This document shows, piece after piece, positions 15,829 through 23,446 of a stretch of 35,035 nucleotides of DNA. Positions within the stretch are counted from its first letter, which is position 1; every line of letters begins with the position of its first letter. The notes under the pieces were generated by a model, which searched no databases, was not told the DNA's origin, and was given only the letters and a program-made list of their open reading frames with translations. The position numbers were made by a program, and so were the translations under genes. The DNA is from Chryseobacterium sp. Lineage in GTDB: Bacteria; Bacteroidota; Bacteroidia; Flavobacteriales; Weeksellaceae. Location: assembly GCA_031277615.1 (NCBI GenBank), contig JAITMC010000007.1, positions 1-35,035 of the forward strand, read 5' to 3'.

Positions 15829-16980
15829 ATGCACTTCAAAAAAATATCAGTATACAGCCTTAGTTTAGTTTTAGTTCTGTCCTCATGTTCCGGGAAAAAG
15901 GAAGAGGAAAAAACGGTTTATGAGAATACCAAATTTGCTGAGGGCGATCAGAATACGGTTCATCTTTCAGAAAAACAGCTTCAGTCGGTGGGTCTTACAA
16001 CAACTGCCATTCAGAACAGAAATATGGAAAAACTTATGAGACTGAACGGAAAAGCAGACATGGCCCCATCACACATCAGTTCGGTTTCCAGCATTATGGG
16101 CGGACATATCAAATCCATCAATATCATCAATGGAAGCCGCTTCAGCAAAGGGCAGGTTCTTGCCGTGGTAGAAGATCCCCAGTTTATCCAGCTTCAGCAG
16201 GACTATCTGGTTACCAAAGCCCAGCTTGAATCCGCAAGGCTGAACCTTAACCGCCAGAAAGACCTTAATACCAGCAAAGCAAGCAGTGATAAGACCCTGC
16301 AAACGGCTCAGGCAGATTATTCTACCCTTCATGCAACGCTGAAAGGACTGGAAGAAAAATTAAGAGTGATTGGCATCAGTGCCAAAGGACTGAGTTCCGG
16401 AAATATCAGCAGCAGAATTAATATATACGCTCCCTTCAGTGGTTTTGTGAGCAAAATACTGGTGAATAACGGACAGTACGTTAATCCTTCCGATACTTTG
16501 TTTGAACTGATTGATCCTTCAGGGCTATTATTGGAGCTAAAAGTTTTTGAAAACGATGTGAATGATGTGAAAACAGGTGAGGAAATCCTGGTATACAGCA
16601 ATCAGAATCCGGAACTGAAATCCAATGCAAAGATTATAAGTGTTGTTCCAAGCATCGAAAACGGGGGCTCCGCCACTGCCATAGCCAGGCTTTCGACATC
16701 CAATACGGAGTTTGTAAAAGGAATGTACATTAATGCTGAAGTAATTATAAGCAATAGATTTACGGAAGGATTACCCAATGAATCCGTAGTATCTTTTGAG
16801 AATAAAAATTATGTTTTTGAAGATCTGGGAAAATCCAGATATAAAATGATCCCTGTGGTAATCGGAATCTCAGACGATCAGTTTACCGAGATCTTAAAAG
16901 CAGAGCCTCTGAAAAATAAAAAAATCGTACAGAAAGGAGCTTACAGTCTTCTGATGATGCTTAAAAACAAAGCGGAATAA
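15829..16980 (+). CDS. RND periplasmic adaptor lipoprotein
   Basis: A 383-residue membrane-fusion protein of the CzcB/CusB/HlyD type that bridges the RND pump to its outer channel. A signal peptide ends in the lipobox LVLSSC with lipidation at Cys-20. A coiled-coil hairpin (QLQQDYLVTKAQLESARLNL region, residues about 120-185) and lipoyl/beta-barrel segments (VVEDPQFIQ, IYAPFSGFVSKILVNNGQYV) follow the usual order. The 7-bp gap from the fused pump and OMF gene means this short operon encodes the complete tripartite system. There is no N-terminal histidine-rich metal tail. A perfect 15-bp hairpin at 17094-17126 ends the operon. Confidence 0.9.
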   Translation: MHFKKISVYSLSLVLVLSSCSGKKEEEKTVYENTKFAEGDQNTVHLSEKQLQSVGLTTTAIQNRNMEKLMRLNGKADMAPSHISSVSSIMGGHIKSINIINGSRFSKGQVLAVVEDPQFIQLQQDYLVTKAQLESARLNLNRQKDLNTSKASSDKTLQTAQADYSTLHATLKGLEEKLRVIGISAKGLSSGNISSRINIYAPFSGFVSKILVNNGQYVNPSDTLFELIDPSGLLLELKVFENDVNDVKTGEEILVYSNQNPELKSNAKIISVVPSIENGGSATAIARLSTSNTEFVKGMYINAEVIISNRFTEGLPNESVVSFENKNYVFEDLGKSRYKMIPVVIGISDDQFTEILKAEPLKNKKIVQKGAYSLLMMLKNKAE

Positions 16981-17093
16981 AGGAGCTGCTCATTATTTTA
17001 GATTCAGAAAGCAAAAAAAGAAACTGTTTCAGGCTCATCTTTTTATAGAGACTGAACAGATGATGAACCATTTTGAATAGAATATGTTTGATA

Positions 17094-17126
17094 AGGGTTT
17101 CGGCGGCCTCCGGCCGCCGAAACCCT
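17094..17126. terminator. Long GC-rich perfect hairpin
   Basis: AGGGTTTCGGCGGCC (17094-17108), loop TCC, then the exact complement GGCCGCCGAAACCCT (17112-17126): a 15-bp stem, far more GC-rich than its surroundings. It lies between convergent genes (adaptor and EamA) and can act as a bidirectional transcription stop even without a long T run. It also resembles a spacer repeat; copies elsewhere in the genome are not visible here. Confidence 0.65.
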
Positions 17127-17171
17127 ACTATAAATTGAGTTAAGTATAATTATTACACTTTATCCCAACCA

Positions 17172-18044
17172 TTATCCATCGTTTTTCCTGAACGAGATCA
17201 TCGTCTGCAGGATTACTGAAGTAATAATCAGTCCTAATCCGGCATAGAACGAAAAATTCACCTCCTTGCTTTCATCAAAAAACAGGAATGCCATGATGAT
17301 GGCGTAAACCGGTTCCAGATTGAAGGTGAGATTCACGGTAAATGCTGGAATTTCCTTTAAAATTTCCGTAAATATCACATAAAGCCCTACTGTACAGAAA
17401 AGCGCTAAAATACCCAAATAAAGGGTGTTTTTTAAGTCAGGTACTATGCTATTAACCGGGAAAATAAGGAGATATACGGGCAGAATTGCTCCCAGGCATA
17501 CCGTACCGGCAATCATCTGGTAATAGTTGATGATTTTGCTGTCGAAATGCTGTACGAGACGTTTGTTATAGATCGTATAAAGTGCACCGACTGCGGATGA
17601 GATCACTCCGAGAATAATTCCCAGCTGATAAGAAGTATCAAAATGAAAGATCAGGCTGATTCCTAAAAGGGTCAGGACACTCAGGAGCAGTTCAGACAGT
17701 TTGAATTTTTCATGGTCAATAAGAGGTTTAAAGATGGCGGTAAAAAAGCTGGTCAGGCAGTAGCAGATTACTCCGATTGAAATATTGGAATACTTGATGC
17801 TTGCATAAAATAACAGCCAGTGAAGGGTGATGAGGAGTCCGGTTCTTCCTATTCTCAGTTTCTGCTGAATACTTACAGGGTCAGATATTTTCATCAGTTT
17901 TAATACCAAAAAGAGGATAACAGAGGAGAAGAGGAGCCTGTACCAGACCAGAAGGCCTTCATTCAGAGTGATCAGTTTTCCGAAAACGCCCGTAAATCCG
18001 GCCAGAATCACGGCCAGATGCAATAATAAATATGATTTTTTCAT
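17172..18044 (-). CDS. EamA/DMT family permease
   Basis: A 290-residue inner-membrane protein with ten hydrophobic segments in two homologous halves, the layout of drug/metabolite transporters (RhaT/EamA group). The first half contains GLLVWYRLLFSSVILFLVLK (residues about 29-48), the second NLTFNLEPVYAIIMAFLFFD (about 240-259), a conserved family motif before the ninth helix. Such proteins export amino acids or metabolites; substrate unknown. It is a single gene, convergent with the metal efflux operon and separated from the VOC gene upstream by about 190 bp of spacer with no recognised promoter. Confidence 0.88.
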   Translation of the reverse strand: MKKSYLLLHLAVILAGFTGVFGKLITLNEGLLVWYRLLFSSVILFLVLKLMKISDPVSIQQKLRIGRTGLLITLHWLLFYASIKYSNISIGVICYCLTSFFTAIFKPLIDHEKFKLSELLLSVLTLLGISLIFHFDTSYQLGIILGVISSAVGALYTIYNKRLVQHFDSKIINYYQMIAGTVCLGAILPVYLLIFPVNSIVPDLKNTLYLGILALFCTVGLYVIFTEILKEIPAFTVNLTFNLEPVYAIIMAFLFFDESKEVNFSFYAGLGLIITSVILQTMISFRKNDG

Positions 18045-18237
18045 GGGTAATGAACAGTAAGAGTTGAATTAATATTATTTTGAATCTGAAGTACAACAGA
18101 ACAGTACCGATAAAAAATTATCAGTGTACAGAGACTTCAGAAAAAACTGAAAATATTAATACCCCGGAGGAGGCAGACAACTCTTATGATTCATAGGTCT
18201 TGAATTGAAAACCAAATATAGGAAAATCTTATGATTT

Positions 18238-18633
18238 TTACATATGGAAAACATTGAACTTATGTCCGTCGGGATCTGCAAAAACAAACCCATAATAGCC
18301 GGGTCCGAAGCTTTCCGGTGGTGAAATAACAGTTCCGCCGGCTTTTTCAACTTCTTGCGCCCATTGGTCAGCCTGTTCTGCACTTTCTGCTGAAAGGGTA
18401 AAGATAATTTCGTTGGAAGCCTGGGAATCGCCAAATTTCATTTCTTTTAAATTATTCTGTATCACTTCTTTAAGGAAAAAATGAATGACAAAATCATGAT
18501 CCCCGAAGAAAAAGCTTACCAGTTGGTCGGAACTGTGTGGATTATTGGGCTTAAATCCCAGGTCAGTATAAAATTTCTGTGTGCGGTCCAGATCAGCTAC
18601 AGCCAGATTGGCCCAGATCATTTTAGGTTTCAT
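18238..18633 (-). CDS. VOC family protein (glyoxalase-like)
   Basis: A 131-residue single VOC domain: MIWANLAVADLDRTQKFYTD at the start, central FFGDHDFVIHFFL, and the terminal GYYGFVFADPDGHKFNVFHM, the typical beta-alpha-beta-beta-beta ending of glyoxalase/bleomycin-resistance/dioxygenase folds. Two His and one Glu-like position could hold a metal. Substrate unknown; such small proteins are often detoxification enzymes or antibiotic binders. It is divergent from the SMI1/KNR4 gene (97 bp). A TACCTTTA -7 candidate precedes it. Confidence 0.85.
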   Translation of the reverse strand: MKPKMIWANLAVADLDRTQKFYTDLGFKPNNPHSSDQLVSFFFGDHDFVIHFFLKEVIQNNLKEMKFGDSQASNEIIFTLSAESAEQADQWAQEVEKAGGTVISPPESFGPGYYGFVFADPDGHKFNVFHM

Positions 18634-18730
18634 ATCATTGTTTTTTAGTGAATATAAAGGTATTTTATTTCCTGATCATCAAAGTTGTCATGTGGCAAGT
18701 TTTTGTATTTTTAACCAACAGTTCAGAACT

Positions 18731-19285
18731 ATGGAAAATACCCTTCAGACATTAGATGTATTGATAAAAAAAATCAGGCCGGAATTCTATGTATGTTTAA
18801 AGGCTTCATTAAAAAATGCAGAGATCCTGAGTCTTGAAGAGCAGTTTAAACGGCAGATACCAGATGATCTGAAAGCATTCTATCAATGGAAAAACGGGCA
18901 GGAGAGTCCCTGTTATGAAGCTTTTATCAACAATTCTATGTTTCTTCCTTTAGGTGAAGCCCTGGATATCGCCGATGAACTTACTTCTATGATCGGGACT
19001 GATTTTGAAGCAAAAAACTGGTGGAATAAAAGCTGGATTCCGATATTCCATAACGGAGGAGGCAGCTATATCTGTTATGATACGGAAGGAACTTTTACCG
19101 GAAATAAAGGCCAGATCATAGAATTCTGGAACAGAGATCAAGAACGGAATGTTATCGCAGCCAACCTCGGTGATTTTCTGGAGCAGCTTAACCGATATTA
19201 TACAGAAAAATCTACTGAAGAATGGGATGAATTCTTTACGGTAGACCACAGAGAAGGATTTCCCAAAAGGTTTACCGCTGGTTAA
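18731..19285 (+). CDS. SMI1/KNR4 (SUKH) family protein
   Basis: A 184-residue acidic soluble protein. The order is that of the SUKH fold: IPDDLKAFYQWKNGQESP (about 39-56), FLPLGEALDIADEL (about 75-88), WNKSWIPIFHNGGGSYICYD (about 98-117), then a terminal helix NVIAANLGDFLEQLNRYY. In bacteria such proteins are mostly immunity proteins against contact-dependent or polymorphic toxins, or cytosolic binders. The start at 18731 is chosen since the longer open frame from 18581 would overlap the divergent VOC gene. It heads a run of three plus-strand genes with gaps of 29 and 10 bp. Confidence 0.85.
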   Translation: MENTLQTLDVLIKKIRPEFYVCLKASLKNAEILSLEEQFKRQIPDDLKAFYQWKNGQESPCYEAFINNSMFLPLGEALDIADELTSMIGTDFEAKNWWNKSWIPIFHNGGGSYICYDTEGTFTGNKGQIIEFWNRDQERNVIAANLGDFLEQLNRYYTEKSTEEWDEFFTVDHREGFPKRFTAG

Positions 19286-19314
19286 TTTAACATAATATAT
19301 GAATTAAAAAGAAG

Positions 19315-19854
19315 ATGGAATTAAGAAAAGAAATAGAACCGGATTTTGAAACGGCAGAACAACGGTATCCTGAGGTACTTAGGCTTATTTTGGAATATAC
19401 GGATTATTGTGATGAACATGGAGATGAAGATATGAAAGCCTATCAAAAGCTGGAAGAAACACTTCATGCAATGACTGGAAAGGAAATGTCAGCATTCAAT
19501 CTGTGGGAATGGTGGGAAGGCGATGGTGCTGAAAATCTGTCTTTTGATATCAGCTTACCGGATCCGGAGCCTGTTGAAGATATGACAAAGGAAGAGCTGA
19601 CTGAAATGGTAAGAAGAATGAAGACTTTTGAGTTACCTGATCCTGATGATCAGACATTTAAAGCATTATTTTACAACCAGGTATGTTTTGGAAGCGGATA
19701 TTATCAAATGTTTTTAGAGCTGAATTTTAAAGCGTATACAGTCAAATTATTTCAAAGACATAAAAATAAAGAAGGAAAATACTTTGAATACAGCATCGAG
19801 GAAATAACAGAAACCCTATGGAACGGTGGCATAAGAAAGAAAACTGAAATATAG
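19315..19854 (+). CDS. Unknown acidic protein in SUKH cluster
   Basis: A 179-residue acidic protein with no signal peptide (MELRKEIEPDFETAEQRYPE start). I do not recognise a family. The end is MFLELNFKAYTVKLFQRHKN, then EGKYFEYSIEEITETLW, and there is a Trp-rich centre (FNLWEWWEGDG). It lies 29 bp after the SMI1/KNR4 gene and 10 bp before the next, so the three are likely one transcript. In toxin-immunity regions such unknown acidic proteins are often additional immunity genes; this is inference from context. Confidence 0.7.
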   Translation: MELRKEIEPDFETAEQRYPEVLRLILEYTDYCDEHGDEDMKAYQKLEETLHAMTGKEMSAFNLWEWWEGDGAENLSFDISLPDPEPVEDMTKEELTEMVRRMKTFELPDPDDQTFKALFYNQVCFGSGYYQMFLELNFKAYTVKLFQRHKNKEGKYFEYSIEEITETLWNGGIRKKTEI

Positions 19855-19864
19855 TCAAGATCCT

Positions 19865-20452
19865 ATGAATGAAAATATTATAAAGAAAATCAGGCGTTTA
19901 GGCGGAAATACGGAGGCTCTGTCCGCAGATAAGAATTTTGCGGAAAACTGGAAAAGCATCATGTTCAACCATCATCTCTATGATAAGGAATGGGACGTTT
20001 ACGGCATTGATCAGTTTTATGATCAGTACAAAGAGCTATATGCAGCCGATAAAGAAAAATTTTACCACGAGCTTCAGGTGCATTATTTTTCGGACCATGA
20101 ACTGCCATATGGCCAGTATTTTTTCAGAGACTGGATGTTTACACCGTTTAAGGAAGGCTCAGACGATGAAGGTGAGCTTGATGGTCTTGTGGAGGAAGCT
20201 GAAGTAAGAGATATTGTGAAAGGTGCCGAGTTGGATTTTATCTGTATTTTTTATTTTTACGGGTACCCGGATCATTTTTTTGTTTGTGCTACAGATCCTG
20301 ATCAGCAGAATCCTACAGTTTACAGTACGGACCATGAAGTATATTTTAATGAGATTGAAGATGAAGGAAACCTGGAGGATTTCCTGGATCGGTTTATGAC
20401 GAAAGAAGAATTTATTGAAGTCGTAAAAGAATATCTGGAAGGGAAATTATAG
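19865..20452 (+). CDS. SUKH-like acidic protein
   Basis: A 195-residue acidic protein (MNENIIKKIRRLGGNTEALS). It has features seen in SUKH-type immunity proteins: FYHELQVHYFSDHELPYGQY, a Trp at DWMFTPF, FYFYGYPDHFFVCATDPDQQ, then VYSTDHEVYFNEIED and the helical end LEDFLDRFMTKEEF. I call it SUKH-like rather than a firm member. It ends the three-gene run. No toxin gene is adjacent. A 7-bp hairpin (GAGTGTA at 20467-20473 with TACACTC at 20477-20483) follows the stop. Confidence 0.6.
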   Translation: MNENIIKKIRRLGGNTEALSADKNFAENWKSIMFNHHLYDKEWDVYGIDQFYDQYKELYAADKEKFYHELQVHYFSDHELPYGQYFFRDWMFTPFKEGSDDEGELDGLVEEAEVRDIVKGAELDFICIFYFYGYPDHFFVCATDPDQQNPTVYSTDHEVYFNEIEDEGNLEDFLDRFMTKEEFIEVVKEYLEGKL

Positions 20453-20761
20453 AAAACAGGACAGGTGAGTGTATAGTACACTCCTAACCTTAATTATAAA
20501 TTAATCCTATAATTTATATTATGTTAAATTGTATATTTTTTCAGATTACTAATTTTGTGACTCAAAAACAATTCTTTTCTAATCTTCTGTATCGTACCAA
20601 TATGAAGTTTTTGAATTATAACCGATTCTCAGCGATTAGGAATTTAAATTAATTTATATGAAATCAGATTTATTTCAATCCTCAATTCGACACAGTCCCA
20701 AAATTTTGTAACTGATTCTATTATAAATCTGCGGCAAAGTTTTCAGCATATTTATCTGATA
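20453..20761. other. AT-rich spacer, 309 bp
   Basis: Holds the small hairpin at 20467-20483 that may end the SUKH run, a TAATTTTG -7-like octamer near 20549, and a 43-codon plus-strand open frame (20521-20652) with no recognisable features. AATCTGCGGCAAAG near 20726 is a remnant of the ATCTGC spacer repeat. Nothing else can be supported. Confidence 0.4.
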
Positions 20762-21199
20762 TCAGATCAACAATTCTTCAACGTCTGTAAGTTCGGTTCT
20801 GTAAAAAACTCGGTATATAAGATTATATTCCTCATCAAAATTATTTTGCTCTGTATAATCCCAAAGTGCATTATAACATAGCTGGTCAAATATAATGGCA
20901 TCACCACCTTCATGAAGTTCAGGTAAATCGAGATGGTACGCCCAGGTTCCCAGTGCATCGGTATCATTGATCCAAAGGATCCTTATATAACCATTGGTAG
21001 CATTGATATAAAATAACAACTGTTCCGCTTCTGTAGCATTGTCGGCTTCCCTGTTTTCTATGATCCGGTCTACAACTGTTTTTATATCTGCAGCGAGTTG
21101 CGGGAGTTCGGTAGCATTCGAGGTATAAACCGTTTCGGGTTCATCAGGGTTCATTCTTCTCCAGGACATTATTTTTATTTTTATGGTATTAGTTTTCAT
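20762..21199 (-). CDS. Unknown acidic protein, immunity-like context
   Basis: A 145-residue acidic protein (MKTNTIKIKIMSWRRMNPDE). No domain recognised. It has TWAYHLDLPELHEGGDAIIF and a string of Asp/Glu near the end (TELTDVEELLI). The translated frame could also begin at the ATG at 21169 (MSWRRMNPDEPE), which follows an A-rich tract typical of Bacteroidetes starts. It is on the opposite strand to the SUKH run and just downstream of the glycine-zipper peptide gene, from which it is separated by a strong terminator at 21296-21315. Confidence 0.6.
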   Translation of the reverse strand: MKTNTIKIKIMSWRRMNPDEPETVYTSNATELPQLAADIKTVVDRIIENREADNATEAEQLLFYINATNGYIRILWINDTDALGTWAYHLDLPELHEGGDAIIFDQLCYNALWDYTEQNNFDEEYNLIYRVFYRTELTDVEELLI

Positions 21200-21295
21200 C
21201 AAAAATAATTAAATATATAGTAATAGCAAAGTTTTAATTCATATACTATAAAAAGAATCATGATCTTTATATCGAAACTGCAACGCCATAAAAAA

Positions 21296-21315
21296 ACCGC
21301 TCCTTTCAGAGCGGT
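21296..21315 (-). terminator. Rho-independent terminator of leader peptide gene
   Basis: ACCGCTC (21296-21302) and GAGCGGT (21309-21315) are exact complements with a 6-nt loop, followed on the minus strand by a run of T. It lies about 32 bp downstream of the stop of the glycine-zipper peptide gene at 21347. Confidence 0.8.
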
Positions 21316-21346
21316 ATAAATTTTAATGTCAGTGCTTTTTTGCTTC

Positions 21347-21631
21347 TTAGCAAGTAGATCCGCACTCAAGAAGTCTGATGTGGATAACACCGTTGATTAC
21401 ACACTGAGTCTGACATAGAGCGTTTCCAACAACGGTACCTACACCGCCTAAAGCTCCACCTACTGTAGAACCTACTCCACCTACTACTCCACCAACGACA
21501 CCGCCGATACCTCCAACTACACCACCTACTACTCCGCCTAATCCGCCAAGTAGTCCTCCGATCGGATCAAGTAGTCCGTTTCCTGAAATAGCCTTTAATT
21601 CGTTTCTGTCTAGTTTTTTTAGATTTTTCAT
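21347..21631 (-). CDS. Leader-type glycine-zipper Cys peptide (bacteriocin-like)
   Basis: A 94-residue ribosomal peptide. The first 19 residues, MKNLKKLDRNELKAISGNG, form a GG-type leader with the LxRxELKxIxG pattern found on bacteriocin-like peptides of Chryseobacterium. Residues about 20-70 are almost pure Gly/Val/Ile/Leu in GGVVGG units, a glycine-zipper suited to insert in a membrane. The C-terminus has four cysteines at 73, 77, 90 and 94 in a mirror arrangement C-x3-C-x12-C-x3-C, so two disulfides are likely. The architecture (leader, glycine zipper, Cys-rich tail) resembles class II microcins such as colicin V; function is inferred. No dedicated peptidase-exporter lies in the window. 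Confidence 0.75.
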   Translation of the reverse strand: MKNLKKLDRNELKAISGNGLLDPIGGLLGGLGGVVGGVVGGIGGVVGGVVGGVGSTVGGALGGVGTVVGNALCQTQCVINGVIHIRLLECGSTC

Positions 21632-22035
21632 GATATAATTTTATATGATTAATACATCACTAAAATATGAAAAATAACAATACTGCAATATATTTTTAAA
21701 TAAAATAATTATATTTTTTTATTATTTAATATTCCATTAATATAACTCAAATTTATTGAATTATTCATTTTGTAATTTAACTGTTTGATTTTTTTTATGT
21801 TAAATGCCAACTTGAGCAAATTGAAATGTTGAATTAATATTAAGATACCAGTAATGATTTATTAAAATTTAAATTTTTAAACTCTATTTTATGGATAATA
21901 TTCGTATTTCTTAACCAGCTTTGATCGCCAAAACAGGAAGCAAAAACTTCTTTTAGGCGAAAAACTAAAAAAAAATAAAGTATTTAGAATCATATAATAA
22001 AAACCTCCCTGTCATCCAGAGAGGTTTTATCGAGA
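21632..22035. other. Very AT-rich spacer, 404 bp
   Basis: The stretch upstream of the glycine-zipper gene is extremely AT-rich. A TATATTGC sequence near 21690 on the minus strand is a possible weak -7 box for the peptide gene. The other end holds the terminator of the thioredoxin pair (21998-22030). No open frame is credible. Confidence 0.45.
21998..22030 (-). terminator. Terminator after thioredoxin pair
   Basis: AAAACCTC (22000-22007) and GAGGTTTT (22021-22028) pair perfectly around a 13-nt loop; on the minus strand TTTTTATTATA follows. It ends the transcript of the two TlpA-like genes before the peptide gene, so the peptide is not simply part of that operon. Confidence 0.7.
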
Positions 22036-22635
22036 TTAATGATGCTGCTCTTTTAAAAGCTGATCAATCTGTTTATAGAATGATTCTTTACTGTAATCGG
22101 CCATTCCCGAATGCTGCATCCGTATTTTTCCCTGCTTATCCAATACGACGGTAGTGGGCAAAGATCCGCTGTAATACTCTCCCGGAATATTCTGAACAGG
22201 AGTCATAAACGGAATGGTAAACTGATTGTCGGTTAAATATACCTTTCCCAATTCAGGGTTGTCGTCCAGATTTACCGTAAGAAATACCATGTCCGGATGG
22301 GTCTTGTATTTTTCATAGAATTTCTGAATAGAAGGAAATTCTGCCCTGCATGGCGGGCACCAGGACGCCCAGAAATTAATGAATATAACCTTTCCTTTCA
22401 GCTGAGCCGTATTGATCACCGTTCCCTTTTCGTCTGCTACCTCAAAAGATATTGCCGCAGAACCTTTTTCCGTTGATACAGGGGATTCTTTAATTGTAGA
22501 ATTGAAAATTCCGGTTGAGATCATCTGTCTCATCAGCCATGCCTTGGTATCCGGGCTTACCAGAAGTATAACAAAGAAAACAAAAAGGACTAAAGTAGAC
22601 CGGTTTTTCCTGATCCATGTTTGGGTATTCTTCAT
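22036..22635 (-). CDS. TlpA-like thiol-disulfide oxidoreductase
   Basis: A 199-residue membrane-anchored thioredoxin-fold protein. An N-terminal hydrophobic helix (STLVLFVFFVILLVSPDT about 13-30) anchors it with the catalytic domain outside the cytoplasm. The active site WASWCPPCRAEFPS has Cys-93 and Cys-96. The rest follows the AhpC/TSA-like Redoxin domain, including the cis-proline segment SGSLPTTVVLDKQG. Such proteins reduce or isomerise disulfides during cytochrome maturation or oxidative stress. It is the second gene of a pair, 7 bp after the other TlpA-like gene, and ends at a strong terminator. Confidence 0.88.
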   Translation of the reverse strand: MKNTQTWIRKNRSTLVLFVFFVILLVSPDTKAWLMRQMISTGIFNSTIKESPVSTEKGSAAISFEVADEKGTVINTAQLKGKVIFINFWASWCPPCRAEFPSIQKFYEKYKTHPDMVFLTVNLDDNPELGKVYLTDNQFTIPFMTPVQNIPGEYYSGSLPTTVVLDKQGKIRMQHSGMADYSKESFYKQIDQLLKEQHH

Positions 22636-22642
22636 AGTGTTC

Positions 22643-23179
22643 TTATTTTTCAGACAGTTCTTTTAAAGCATGATAGATCTCCTCATCGCCAAAATCTCTC
22701 ATGCCCTGAATGTTGGCTTCAAGCTTCCCTTCCTTATTATAGATAAGAGTGGTAGGAACAACATTTTTAAACAGAGAAGATGAAACGGGACTTCCCGCAA
22801 TATGAACCGGCAGGTCCAGATTTCGTTTTTTCATAAACTTTTTGGCTTTGCTAAGGTTGGATTCAATATTCAGCATAATGAATACAATTTCATCATTTTT
22901 GAATTTACTTTTAAGCTTCTGGATCGATGGCATTTCCTCAACACAGGGACCACACCAGGTAGCCCAGAAATTGATGAAGACTATTTTTCCTTTTAAATCG
23001 CTTAAGGCTATTTTCTTTCCATCTTCCTGGATAAAGATAAGATCATCCTCTGAATAAGAAGCCAATGCCCCTGGTATTACAGGTTCTGAATATACTTTAT
23101 TTTTTCCTGAAACGATAAATGAAGTTGTGAAAAAGACGGCAACGAGGATAATCCGTTGCAGGTATTGAATATTGTTCAT
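22643..23179 (-). CDS. TlpA-like thiol-disulfide oxidoreductase
   Basis: A 178-residue exported thioredoxin-fold protein. A signal peptide (MNNIQYLQRIILVAVFFTTS, FIVSGKN) precedes a Redoxin domain with the active site FWATWCGPCVEEMPS (Cys-76, Cys-79) and cis-proline segment NVVPTTLIYNKEG. It begins the two-gene unit. The pair are divergent in sequence but alike in fold, and probably share a task on extracytoplasmic thiols. A 14-bp perfect inverted repeat lies 43-92 bp upstream of the start. Confidence 0.88.
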   Translation of the reverse strand: MNNIQYLQRIILVAVFFTTSFIVSGKNKVYSEPVIPGALASYSEDDLIFIQEDGKKIALSDLKGKIVFINFWATWCGPCVEEMPSIQKLKSKFKNDEIVFIMLNIESNLSKAKKFMKKRNLDLPVHIAGSPVSSSLFKNVVPTTLIYNKEGKLEANIQGMRDFGDEEIYHALKELSEK

Positions 23180-23221
23180 GTTGTAATGGTTGGATTTCTA
23201 TTTGTTGTTGAATGGTTTTTA

Positions 23222-23271
23222 GCTATCATTTTAAAATGGTATACATTTTTTTGTGAATTTAAAATGATAGC
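23222..23271. repeat. 14-bp perfect inverted repeat
   Basis: GCTATCATTTTAAA (23222-23235) and TTTAAAATGATAGC (23258-23271) are exact reverse complements around a 22-nt spacer. It is 43 bp upstream of the TlpA pair. It could be a regulatory site, a stem in the 5' leader, or a short mobile (MITE-like) remnant of about 50 bp. Confidence 0.6.
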
Positions 23272-23446
23272 ATATCAATAAGTACCTTTTAGCTTGTCCG
23301 AAAATCAGGATTTTCAGAAAAGCTGAAGGGTTTCCATCTGTTTTCTCTGAATTATATTGAATCAAAGATTTCTGATGGAATCCTCCGGATCTGCAATAAA
23401 TAATCTCTTCAGGGATTGTTATGAAGCAGACAGGTCAACACTGAAA

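Noticed and set aside
18581-18730. 50-codon extension of the SMI1/KNR4 gene
   Set aside because: It overlaps the divergent VOC start and runs through the intergenic promoter region.
20521-20652. 43-codon open frame MLNCIFFQITNFV
   Set aside because: No leader or domain and an AT-rich composition like the spacer; too short to support.
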